DNA of 64,000 nt, from positions 65,876 through 129,875 of the forward strand of contig NZ_WKRD01000008.1 of NCBI RefSeq assembly GCF_009680455.1. The letters run 5' to 3'. Below the pieces are notes generated by a model, which was not told the origin of the DNA, ran no database searches, and saw nothing but the letters and a program-made list of their open reading frames with translations. The stretch comes from Lachnospira eligens. GTDB taxonomy: Bacteria; Bacillota; Clostridia; Lachnospirales; Lachnospiraceae. Made by a program: the position numbers and the translations under genes. Shown here in pieces: positions 8,302 through 15,933 of this stretch. Position 1 is the first letter of the stretch. Every line of letters begins with the position of its first letter.

Positions 8302-8323
8302 GATTGTTGGGGATAGTAAAGAA
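8300..8323 (+). repeat. 24-bp direct repeat, copy 2
   Basis: A perfect copy of 7757-7780, starting on the last two bases of the 157-residue protein gene. It is a stranded piece of ATPase 3' end and marks a duplication or insertion boundary. Confidence 0.85.
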
Positions 8324-8331
8324 AAATAATG

Positions 8332-8361
8332 CATTTCATGCTACTTTTTCGTCATTTCGTG
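8332..8361 (+). promoter_or_regulatory. Candidate LytTR-regulator site, 21-bp-period direct repeat
   Basis: CATTTCATG (8332-8340) and CATTTCGTG (8353-8361) lie 21 bp apart, two helical turns. The second ends 31 bp before the TATAAT at 8393-8398, and no good -35 box is present, as expected for an activated promoter. The same layout occurs at 14062 and 15832. Confidence 0.55.
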
Positions 8362-8383
8362 ACATTTATCTAGGATAAAATAT

Positions 8384-8449
8384 AAAAAAAGCTATAATTA
8401 ATGTAACAGAGATTGTGAGAATTGAGTTGCATTGGTTATAGCTTTTTTT
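8384..8449 (+). promoter_or_regulatory. Copy of the agrB promoter inverted repeat
   Basis: The left arm 8384-8403 holds the -10 box TATAAT (8393-8398). The right arm 8430-8449 pairs with it at 18 of 20 positions and ends in a run of eight T. The right arm repeats the agrB coding stretch GTTGCATTGGTTATAGCT, here outside any gene. It looks like a transplanted agrB promoter and start region now serving the lipoprotein gene at 8573, and a terminator for upstream read-through. Confidence 0.65.
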
Positions 8450-8572
8450 TATAATTAAATTAGTAATTGTTGTGCGGAATGAAACGTATTTTCCAACTTT
8501 TTTTTAACAGGATTCGTATATATGTGTGTCAGGGAAAGTGATTGTAATCGTGTTTGTTAAAGGAGGGCATCT

Positions 8573-9553
8573 ATGAAAAAGTTATTATTAACTATGGCAT
8601 TATTGGGAACTGTGTTTACAGTGAGTGCATGTTCAGGAAACAAAGATGTTGTATCAGATGAAAGTTCTGAATTGCTTGCAAAACCAGAGGTTACACAGGC
8701 AGCAACCAAAGAAGGCGAAAGTTTTAATGATAATTCAGAAACAGATGAGACGGGAAAATATGAGAAAATCCAGTATGGAATATATGAATTATATTTTCCA
8801 ATAATAAAAGAAAGTGACAAAATACGAGGCGTGGAGTATCTGTATGACGCGTATTTTGCGGAAAATGTAAATGTACATAAATCAATAAATCGTCCAGAAG
8901 GAACTTCTTCAGCAGAAGGTAATACGCAATTAAGTTGTTGTGCAGCAGCGTTTCCAGAATTTGCTGTTGATTCGGAAGAAAAGCAAATTACAAGAGATGA
9001 AATGGCTAAATCAAAGAATGAATTGATTAAGACAAGAGTGGCAAGGGCATATAGAGAATCAGATGAAGAAACAAATGTAAGTTATGAAAGAGATGAAGAA
9101 GCTGATAGAAATAAAAAAATGAAGCATGAGTTCAAACATGTAGATGTACAGGCAGTGTCATTTGCTTTATATGAGAGCTTTTATGAAACAATACCTAATC
9201 TTACAGTAAATGTTTATGGAATGAGTTATTCAACATGGAATAAATACATGCCAGAAGATGATGTATATTCTATTAATGATACTAAAGCCATGATGACAGC
9301 ACTGGCTGAAAATAATTATTCGGACTGTGATAAACTTGCCAGCAGGAAAATTGATAAGAGCGGTGTATATTATATGGATTACAGTGAGTATAACAAAGAT
9401 AACATATACAAGCAGTTATTCATAGTGGCAGAATTTGATGAAATGCCGATTGATTATGCAGTGGCTATAAATGATGACATGAATTATAACATAAGTAATT
9501 CACAGGATTATGCTAAGTGGAAAGAGGATAATAAGGATAAGTTTATAGAATAG
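8573..9553 (+). CDS. Lipoprotein of exporter module 2, first copy
   Basis: A 326-residue predicted lipoprotein after AAAGGAGGG, with lipobox VSAC followed by SG. The first 43 residues are almost the same as in the next gene (shared NKDVVSDESSELLAKPEVTQ), while the middle differs strongly. The C-terminal half shares ALYESFYE, VYGMSY, NNYSDCDKLASRKI and VYYMDYSEYNKDN with both paralogs. The flanking DNA after the stop codon is also repeated after the next gene, showing a tandem duplication of about 1.1 kb. Role unknown; probably a surface partner of the exporter. The middle region is rich in charged residues. Confidence 0.8.
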   Translation: MKKLLLTMALLGTVFTVSACSGNKDVVSDESSELLAKPEVTQAATKEGESFNDNSETDETGKYEKIQYGIYELYFPIIKESDKIRGVEYLYDAYFAENVNVHKSINRPEGTSSAEGNTQLSCCAAAFPEFAVDSEEKQITRDEMAKSKNELIKTRVARAYRESDEETNVSYERDEEADRNKKMKHEFKHVDVQAVSFALYESFYETIPNLTVNVYGMSYSTWNKYMPEDDVYSINDTKAMMTALAENNYSDCDKLASRKIDKSGVYYMDYSEYNKDNIYKQLFIVAEFDEMPIDYAVAINDDMNYNISNSQDYAKWKEDNKDKFIE

Positions 9554-9623
9554 AAGATGGGGATTGAGACAAAGGGGCGGATACTAATTGTGTATATGTA
9601 TTGATAGTGTCAGATAGAACATG

Positions 9624-9646
9624 AAATCAGCTATAATTAAATGTAT
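9624..9646 (+). promoter_or_regulatory. Third copy of the agrB-type promoter
   Basis: AAATCAGCTATAATTAAATG and the bases after it match the agrB promoter left arm and its downstream TATAAAGT. The -10 box TATAAT is kept, but the right arm of the inverted repeat is missing. It lies 60 bases before the second lipoprotein gene of module 2. Confidence 0.55.
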
Positions 9647-9700
9647 AAAGTAAAATAAATTGTGTGTATAATGTCGTATTAAAAAGTATGGAGGGAACAC

Positions 9701-10642
9701 ATGAGAAGGGGATTATTAACAGCAGCATTATTGGGAGTTATGCTTACATTCAGTGCATGTTCTGAAAACAAAGATGTTGTATCGGATGAAAGTTCTGAAT
9801 TGCTTGCTAAACCAGAGGTTACACAGGCATCAGCTAAGGAATTAGAAAGCGGAAGTGCAGATTCTGACAGTACTTCTGCGGGGAAATTTAAGAAAATCCA
9901 GTTTGGGGATTTGGAATTGTATCTTCCGGATATTGCAGAAGCTGACAAAAAAAGAGGCGTTAAATATGTAGATGATGCCTACTCTTTAGATATGGATCTA
10001 TATGAAATCCATAAAAAGATTAATAAGCCCGATGGCATGAAAATAAAGAATGCAGACGGATTTGGTATTGGTATGCCATATCGTGAATATAGTGAAGAAT
10101 TGCAAAAGCAAGTAGATGAATTTAATTATACAGTAACAGAGGTGTTTTTTGATCCAGAAACAATCGAAGATGGAAATCGTGACGGAGGAAACGATGCAAT
10201 ATTACCACATGAGATTTCTGCAATTGATGTGCTGGCAATATCATTTGCAATATACGAGGACTTTTTTGAAAGTGTTCCGGATATTAAGCTGAGTATATAT
10301 GGCATACCACATGAGGTGTGGAATAAGTATCTTTCAGCGGATGACAGATATTCAAGGGATCAGAATACTAAAATGCTTGAAGCTTTTAGAAGCAACGGCT
10401 ATTCAGAGTGTGACCTGATAGCGGACAGGGAAATAAAGACTACAGATGTATACTATATGGATTATGCCTGGTTTAATAAGGATAACAGATATAAACAGTT
10501 TCTTATGGTCCTTGAGATGGAAGATATTCCATGTGAGTATTCATTTTATATAAGTGAAGGAATGGGATATGTAATGGATGAAGGCGGGGAGTCTGCATAT
10601 GCCGCATGGAAGGAAGCCAATAAGGCTAAGTTCATAGAATAG
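9701..10642 (+). CDS. Lipoprotein of exporter module 2, second copy
   Basis: A 313-residue predicted lipoprotein with lipobox FSAC followed by SE. The N-terminal 43 residues match the previous gene closely, and the C-terminal half (ISFAIYEDFFESVP, IYGIPHEVWNKYL, VYYMDYAWFNKDN) is homologous to both other copies. The middle third (about 105-165) is unrelated or highly diverged, suggesting diversifying change of an exposed region. It precedes the two permeases of module 2 by 36 bases. The DNA after its stop (AGAAGATGGGATTGAGACAA) repeats that after the first copy, so the pair arose by tandem duplication. Function not known. Confidence 0.8.
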   Translation: MRRGLLTAALLGVMLTFSACSENKDVVSDESSELLAKPEVTQASAKELESGSADSDSTSAGKFKKIQFGDLELYLPDIAEADKKRGVKYVDDAYSLDMDLYEIHKKINKPDGMKIKNADGFGIGMPYREYSEELQKQVDEFNYTVTEVFFDPETIEDGNRDGGNDAILPHEISAIDVLAISFAIYEDFFESVPDIKLSIYGIPHEVWNKYLSADDRYSRDQNTKMLEAFRSNGYSECDLIADREIKTTDVYYMDYAWFNKDNRYKQFLMVLEMEDIPCEYSFYISEGMGYVMDEGGESAYAAWKEANKAKFIE

Positions 10643-10678
10643 AAGATGGGATTGAGACAAAGGGGGCGGATACAATAG

Positions 10679-11881
10679 ATGAAACTGGTTAATAAATTAA
10701 TTATTATATACAGGGAGTATATAAAACGGGCATTTGTAACGATAATGCTTATGTTCATATGTGTTATATCCTTCTATATGACAGACAGGACATGGAATAC
10801 ATATACGAAGAACAGATGTGAGACTGGAATAAAACGGAAGGCTTACAGTATAAGTCCCTATAATATTAATAAGATTAAATTTTCTACAAGAAGTGTTCAT
10901 GCTGAGCAGAGTGACATGCTAGAAGGACTTGCTTCAATAGAAGAAATATCAGCATATGGACTGATTATAAAAAATGATGTGCAGTTTGATAATGGTTATG
11001 TAAATGTTGTAATAAGTGATTCTGATATAGCTGACATGTGTAATACAGGAGTAAGCAGGGCAGATATTGAACAGAAGCAGGCAGAGTGGGAAGGATATGA
11101 CCTTGTGTGGATTGGAAGTTCATATAAGGGAGTCTATGAGATAGGACAGAGATGCCAGACAATGGCATCAGAATGTGTAGTTGTGGGATTTCTTAAGGAC
11201 GACGCACAATGGCTTGTTAATGAGACCATAACACTTGAGAAACCGGATCTGTCGGAGAGTGGACTTGTGGTAACAAAGGATACATCTAAGTATGACTGGG
11301 GAGAGAGTCTGGAATACACGACACCTGTCTATTATGTCGCAGATTATAAAGACAATGATGTAATAAAGAGTAAGCTTATGGATTATCAGGCTGAGAAAGG
11401 GATAAGGGCATCTATTATTAATGAAGGAGAGCAGCTTGATAAGGATGTTAAAGACAATTCAATAACTAATGACAAGACATTTATAGCATCGGTGCTTCTG
11501 TATGTTATAGCAATAGTTGCGATATCAGCAGTTACGATTATTGAGTGTCTTATTAACAGAAGAGATTATGCAATATTCATAATTAACGGAATCAGCAGAA
11601 AAGCTGTCTATTCGATGATACTGATTAAGAATCTGATACTGATTATAGTATCTGCACTTGCTGCATGGCTGTACTGTCAGTGGGAGACATTCGGAAAGAT
11701 AATAGTACAGACAGCAGGTGAGTATGGGAATGAATTAAATTATACAGCAAAGATAATGGCACACTGCATATATGTTCCTATTATTATTGCAGCAGAGGCT
11801 GTGATTATGACAGTCATATCGTGCATAGTACCTGTTGTGTATCTGCATGGAAAAGGTCTTATCGACCTTATGAAGAAATGA
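10679..11881 (+). CDS. FtsX/MacB-like ABC permease, module 2, first subunit
   Basis: A 400-residue permease, homologous to the one at 4716. One N-terminal membrane segment (about 17-37, ISFYMTDRTW at its end), an external domain of about 230 residues, and three C-terminal segments with the coupling loop INGISRKAVYSMI. The ribosome site GGGGGCGGA lies 9 bases before ATG. It sits between the lipoproteins and a second permease in one transcript. Sequence identity with the module 1 permease is modest, in contrast to the near-identical ATPases. The two modules may therefore have separate substrates and have been homogenised only at the ATPase. Confidence 0.85.
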   Translation: MKLVNKLIIIYREYIKRAFVTIMLMFICVISFYMTDRTWNTYTKNRCETGIKRKAYSISPYNINKIKFSTRSVHAEQSDMLEGLASIEEISAYGLIIKNDVQFDNGYVNVVISDSDIADMCNTGVSRADIEQKQAEWEGYDLVWIGSSYKGVYEIGQRCQTMASECVVVGFLKDDAQWLVNETITLEKPDLSESGLVVTKDTSKYDWGESLEYTTPVYYVADYKDNDVIKSKLMDYQAEKGIRASIINEGEQLDKDVKDNSITNDKTFIASVLLYVIAIVAISAVTIIECLINRRDYAIFIINGISRKAVYSMILIKNLILIIVSALAAWLYCQWETFGKIIVQTAGEYGNELNYTAKIMAHCIYVPIIIAAEAVIMTVISCIVPVVYLHGKGLIDLMKK

Positions 11882-11894
11882 GGTGGCGTGAGGT

Positions 11895-13016
11895 ATGAAT
11901 ATAATAAAGAGAATCATACAGAATGTATTCAGATACAGACTTACAGCATGCTTTTTCATAATAGGACAGCTTATAATGTACGTTACGATATTCGGGGCAC
12001 TGGGAATATATAACAAGGCATACCAGAAGGAAGCGGACAGGCTTGCTGCACTGTATAAGAACCGTATAGAGATGTCAGTTGTATCATTGAATAAATCGGA
12101 CATTTTATCGGCATGTACGGACGGAGTTACAGAAGGCAATATAAGGGCAAAGAAGGTAGGATTATATTATACGGAAAGAAAATCTTCCACTGTTGCACCG
12201 GAGATTATACTGGCAGTGAACGAAGAACTGCCATATGTGATGGAGAGTGGAAGGATTCCCGGAACATCAGAAGAAGATTATGGAAAGAGACTCGTAGCTC
12301 TCGGAAGGTCACAGTACAGATATGCGTATGAAGAAAACGGAAAGCATTATGTAACATTTGAGAATGAAACATATGAGGTTACAGGCGTAATCGGCAATGA
12401 AGGCTCTGATTATTCTGACAATATGATTGTATTCGATAACAGATGTCTTGGAGATAATGTAAGAAAAACTGTCAATGAGCTGAAGGAATACACGATTATG
12501 ATTGACAGCAATACAGTGGAACTTAATGATACATATGAAAAGGTATATAACAATGTATATGGAGCTGATATTAACTGTGCAATTGAGAGCCGCTCAGTTT
12601 CAGGAAACGGACAGAGTACAGTTGAAAAAACTCTCCAGAAAGAGAACATCAGGATAAATAAAGTCGTATATATCTTCTGTATTCTTAACTGTATGCTTAT
12701 GTCTGAATTCTGGATTATAGAAAGAAATAAGGAATTTGCAATAAAGAGGACTTATGGCTTCGGGCAGTTAAGATTAATCGGAGGAATTGCAAGGGATATT
12801 CTTATACTTGGCTCGGCATCGCTTGTTATATATGTTGTTGTTCATCTGTTTGCAGCGGGAGTTCTTGGAATAAAGCTGTATACGATAAGCTGGAACTTAA
12901 GGCTTATAGCGTCTGTACTGTTTATTAACCTTACGGCGCTTGTGTGTACAATAATTGTTCCTGTATACAGGATAATGAGGATGAACCCGGCTGTTACATT
13001 GGAGGATATGGAATGA
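11895..13016 (+). CDS. FtsX/MacB-like ABC permease, module 2, second subunit
   Basis: A 373-residue permease homologous to that at 5982: N-terminal segment ending FGALGIYNKAY, external domain with SGRIPGTSEEDYGKR and YEVTGVIGNEGSDY, and three C-terminal segments with the loop KEFAIKRTYGFGQLRLI. It ends VTLEDME and overlaps the ATPase start by four bases (ATGA), a typical coupled permease-ATPase pair. It probably pairs with the preceding permease as the membrane part of the second exporter. Confidence 0.86.
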   Translation: MNIIKRIIQNVFRYRLTACFFIIGQLIMYVTIFGALGIYNKAYQKEADRLAALYKNRIEMSVVSLNKSDILSACTDGVTEGNIRAKKVGLYYTERKSSTVAPEIILAVNEELPYVMESGRIPGTSEEDYGKRLVALGRSQYRYAYEENGKHYVTFENETYEVTGVIGNEGSDYSDNMIVFDNRCLGDNVRKTVNELKEYTIMIDSNTVELNDTYEKVYNNVYGADINCAIESRSVSGNGQSTVEKTLQKENIRINKVVYIFCILNCMLMSEFWIIERNKEFAIKRTYGFGQLRLIGGIARDILILGSASLVIYVVVHLFAAGVLGIKLYTISWNLRLIASVLFINLTALVCTIIVPVYRIMRMNPAVTLEDME

Positions 13017-13681
13017 TAAGATTAGAGAATATTACGAAGATATACAATGAAAAGGTTGATGATACTAAGGCACTTGATGATGTAAGCCTTAAGATAGAGG
13101 ACGGTGAATTCATTTCGGTTATGGGAGCGTCAGGAAGTGGAAAGAGTACGCTTCTTAAGATTATCGGCTGCATGGACAGCCCGACATCAGGGAAGTATTA
13201 TCTTGATGATACTGAGGTTACAGCGGCAAGCCGTTCACAGGTACATAAGCTGCGCAAGGAAAAGATCGGGTATGTGTTCCAGCATTTTGCACTGATGGAT
13301 TACTATACTGCGTATGAGAATATAGAGCTTCCGCTGCTTGCAGCCAATGTAAAGCGAAAGGACAGGAAAAGGATTATATTAAAGCAGATGGGACATCTTG
13401 GAATACTGTCGGAAAGAAATAAGCTGCCGGGAAAGATGTCGGGAGGACAGCAGCAGAGAGTTGCGATAGCAAGGGCGCTTGTAACCAATGCGGACATAAT
13501 ACTTGCGGATGAGCCGACCGGGGCACTTGACCAGAAGACAGGACATGAGGTGCTTGAGCTTCTTAAAGAGATTAACAAGTCTGGAAAGACTGTTATCATA
13601 GTAACCCATGATGAGGGGATTGCTAAGATGACGAACAGGATTATTACTATCAGTGATGGAAAGATTGTTGGGGATAATTAA
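13013..13681 (+). CDS. ABC transporter ATPase (MacB/LolD type), module 2
   Basis: A 222-residue ATPase whose start ATG 13013 overlaps the permease stop; a longer in-frame reading from 12944 runs inside the permease gene and is rejected. Walker A GASGSGKST, signature MSGGQQQR, Walker B IILADEP and the switch VTHDEG are present. It differs from the ATPase at 7109 at only a few positions (for example DSPTSGKYY for DTPTAGKYF), and the DNA is almost the same as well. This copy ends GDN, lacking the final SKE of copy 1. The duplicated ATPases sit behind clearly diverged permeases, so recombination between them is likely. Confidence 0.92.
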   Translation: MIRLENITKIYNEKVDDTKALDDVSLKIEDGEFISVMGASGSGKSTLLKIIGCMDSPTSGKYYLDDTEVTAASRSQVHKLRKEKIGYVFQHFALMDYYTAYENIELPLLAANVKRKDRKRIILKQMGHLGILSERNKLPGKMSGGQQQRVAIARALVTNADIILADEPTGALDQKTGHEVLELLKEINKSGKTVIIVTHDEGIAKMTNRIITISDGKIVGDN

Positions 13682-13761
13682 AACTTTTTAGATACATTTT
13701 TCGTATATGTTATTGTTGGGGCAGTGTCAAATAGCATATGAAATCAGTGTATAAGTTGGTG

Positions 13762-13978
13762 AAAAGCCTACCAATGCTGCTAAATGAGATGAAATAGTAG
13801 GTCTTTTGAGAAGAAATTTTGATGGGAATTAAGGCAGCTAAAGAAAATTGCCTACTAAAGTTGTGATTTATGCGAGAATAGTAGGTCTTTTGGCTGATAA
13901 TAAATGTCTAAGATTGTAGATAAATAAGAAAAAGACCTACCAGATTGTGAAAATTGATGAAATAGTAGGTTTACCGGG
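13762..13978 (+). repeat. Hairpin array A, three units at 84-bp period
   Basis: Three hairpin units begin at 13766, 13850 and 13934, each 84 bp apart. Each has a left arm (G/A)CCTAC(C/T)A, about 25 variable bases, and a right arm ATAGTAGGT followed by TTT. The array fills most of the 478-bp gap before the first beta-propeller gene. Its 5' border carries a damaged agrB-type promoter copy (13738-13760). No protein-coding potential is seen. Confidence 0.85.
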
Positions 13979-14061
13979 TAACCTTGGAAAGCGGTAAGAG
14001 TCCCCCCGCTTAGGGTAATAGGCTGTGTGGTGAAATTACAGGATAATTAATCAAAATAATG

Positions 14062-14129
14062 CATTTTAAGCAGTATTTATGTTATTTCGTTCAATATGTT
14101 TTTTAATATATAATTAAAAGTACTATAAT
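14062..14129 (+). promoter_or_regulatory. Candidate LytTR site and promoter of beta-propeller gene 1
   Basis: CATTTTAAG (14062-14070) and TATTTCGTT (14083-14091) are 21 bp apart. The -10 box TATAAT is at 14124-14129, 32 bp after the second half-site. No clear -35 box is seen. Position and spacing match the sites at 8332 and 15832. Confidence 0.55.
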
Positions 14130-14159
14130 TATGATCATAAATTGGGGGAGGTGCTTTTT

Positions 14160-15341
14160 ATGTCAAAAAAGAAATTATTTATGATAATTATTGGGGCTGT
14201 AATCTGTGTGGCTTCATTATCCGTTGCTTTGATAATGGTGAGGGGAAAGAAGGAAAAGTCAATAAACTTAGGCAAGAGCAGCGAAGAAACAGATGAACAG
14301 AGCTATTGGAATCCGGATATTCACGGAATTGCCAAATCAGAGGATGGTTATTATTATCTCACATATGATATTGATGGAACTACTTTGAGATATTTTGATG
14401 ATACTGCAAAGAAGTCTATAGCTGTATGTGCAAAGCCTGATTGTACGCATGACAGCTCTGATTGTAATGCATTTTATTCAATGGATTATCTTTCGACACC
14501 TGTCTATTATTATAAAGGATACATATATATGGTAAGAGTTGATGCAGGTATGGCGAAGGTTGTAAGAATACAGAAAGATGGAAGCAAGAGGGAAGATGTG
14601 GCAGAATTGTTTGCTAATGATGGTGTTACATCAATATCAATGGTTTTTCATGGTGACTGCATATATGCTTATGATCATCTGGGACATACAGCAAGTGATG
14701 AAGTCGGAAAAGAAGTTATTAAAAAGATAGATTTAAAGACTGGACAATCAGAAGAAGCATTTTCATATGAAGGCAAAAATGCTGCTATATCAGGAGCAAG
14801 AAGTTTTGGGGATAAATTATTTTTTAAGATATTCACTTATTCGTTAGACAGAGATAAACATGAGATTAATGAATCATTTCTGCTGTATTGTTATGATTAT
14901 AATACAGGAGAGGCAAGTATGATTTCAGATAAGAATATATCGGATTATTATGTAGATGAAGATAATGGGATATTGTTCTATTTTGTAATTGGAAAAGGTC
15001 TGTATTCAAGAAAACTTAACGATACAGAGTCAACATTGCTGTATAAAGTAGATGAAACAATAGTACGTGCCACAATGTCATATGATGGAAATTATCTATA
15101 CATGTCTAATGGTGGGGCTGGAAGTGCGACTGATTACAGCAGGAAGATAGAAAGAAAAATATTCGTTCTGAAAACTGATGGAACGGTTGTTAATACAATT
15201 GCACTCGACAAGAATTCAGGAACAGCATATTTTGGAGATGACAGATATATGTTTTTTGCAAAAACGGGAGGAGAACTTGTATATATAGATAAAAAGGATA
15301 TTCTGGGAAATTATGAGTTTAAAAAGGCGGAAGTTAATTAA
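14160..15341 (+). CDS. Membrane-anchored beta-propeller-like protein 1 (DUF5050-like)
   Basis: A 393-residue protein; ATG 14160 follows GGGGGAGGTG by eight bases. Residues 3-30 are a single N-terminal membrane anchor and the rest is external. Repeated segments of the form xGYYYLTYD, YYYKGYIYMV, GDCIYAYDH, DNGILFYFV and GNYLYMSNGG are blades of a propeller-like fold. A cysteine cluster, VCAKPDCTHDSSDCNA, is kept in the neighbouring paralog. I recall such proteins as DUF5050 or TolB-like in Lachnospiraceae. The role is unknown; a surface sensor or binding partner of a transporter is possible. Its promoter carries a candidate LytTR site. Confidence 0.75.
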   Translation: MSKKKLFMIIIGAVICVASLSVALIMVRGKKEKSINLGKSSEETDEQSYWNPDIHGIAKSEDGYYYLTYDIDGTTLRYFDDTAKKSIAVCAKPDCTHDSSDCNAFYSMDYLSTPVYYYKGYIYMVRVDAGMAKVVRIQKDGSKREDVAELFANDGVTSISMVFHGDCIYAYDHLGHTASDEVGKEVIKKIDLKTGQSEEAFSYEGKNAAISGARSFGDKLFFKIFTYSLDRDKHEINESFLLYCYDYNTGEASMISDKNISDYYVDEDNGILFYFVIGKGLYSRKLNDTESTLLYKVDETIVRATMSYDGNYLYMSNGGAGSATDYSRKIERKIFVLKTDGTVVNTIALDKNSGTAYFGDDRYMFFAKTGGELVYIDKKDILGNYEFKKAEVN

Positions 15342-15445
15342 TATACTCTAAATTTATTGATGAAAGGAAAGAATTTATTATTTGTGGAGAGGCAAATAAT
15401 GTATAAGTTAAGTGTTCTGACAGGAAATTGCTTGAGTAGTTGGTA

Positions 15446-15744
15446 AAAAGCCTACTAATGTTGCTAAATGAGATGAAATAGTAGGTCTTTTGAAAAGAAA
15501 TTTTGATGGGAATTAAAGTGGCTAAAGAAAATTGCCTACTAAAGTTGTGATTTATGCGAGAATAGTAGGCTTTTTAGCTGACGAGATGCGACTAATATTA
15601 CAGATATATCAGAAAAAGACCTACTAAAGTGTGAGATGTGACAGATTTAGTAGGCATTTAAGATGGAAAGAAGCATCATAATCCAACTTACAATGTAAAA
15701 AAGACCTACCAGATTGTGAAAATTGATGAAATAGTAGGTTTACC
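15446..15744 (+). repeat. Hairpin array B, four units at 84-85-bp period
   Basis: Units begin at 15450, 15534, 15618 and 15703 (84, 84 and 85 bp apart). Units 1, 2 and 4 match units 1-3 of array A almost base for base, and the following 150 bp up to the promoter also match. The upstream regions of the two beta-propeller genes are thus duplicates, with one extra hairpin gained here or lost in array A. The array fills the 580-bp gap between the two genes. Confidence 0.85.
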
Positions 15745-15831
15745 GGGTAACTTTGGAAAGCGGTAAGAGTACCCACCGCTTAGGGTAATAGTCTGTGTGG
15801 TGAGATTACAGGATAATTAATCAAAATGATG

Positions 15832-15899
15832 CATTTTAAGCAGTATTTATGTTATTTCGTTCAATATGTCTTTTAATAGATAACTAAAAGTGCTATAAT
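15832..15899 (+). promoter_or_regulatory. Candidate LytTR site and promoter of beta-propeller gene 2
   Basis: CATTTTAAG (15832-15840) and TATTTCGTT (15853-15861), 21 bp apart, with TATAAT at 15894-15899, again 32 bp after the second half-site. It is a duplicate of the 14062 site with the same geometry. Confidence 0.55.
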
Positions 15900-15933
15900 T
15901 ATAGTTATGAATTGAAGAAGGGTGGTGTCTCAT

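Noticed and set aside
12944..13012. Longer N-terminus for the second ATPase
   Set aside because: It runs inside the permease gene; the coupled ATGA start at 13013 matches the first ATPase.
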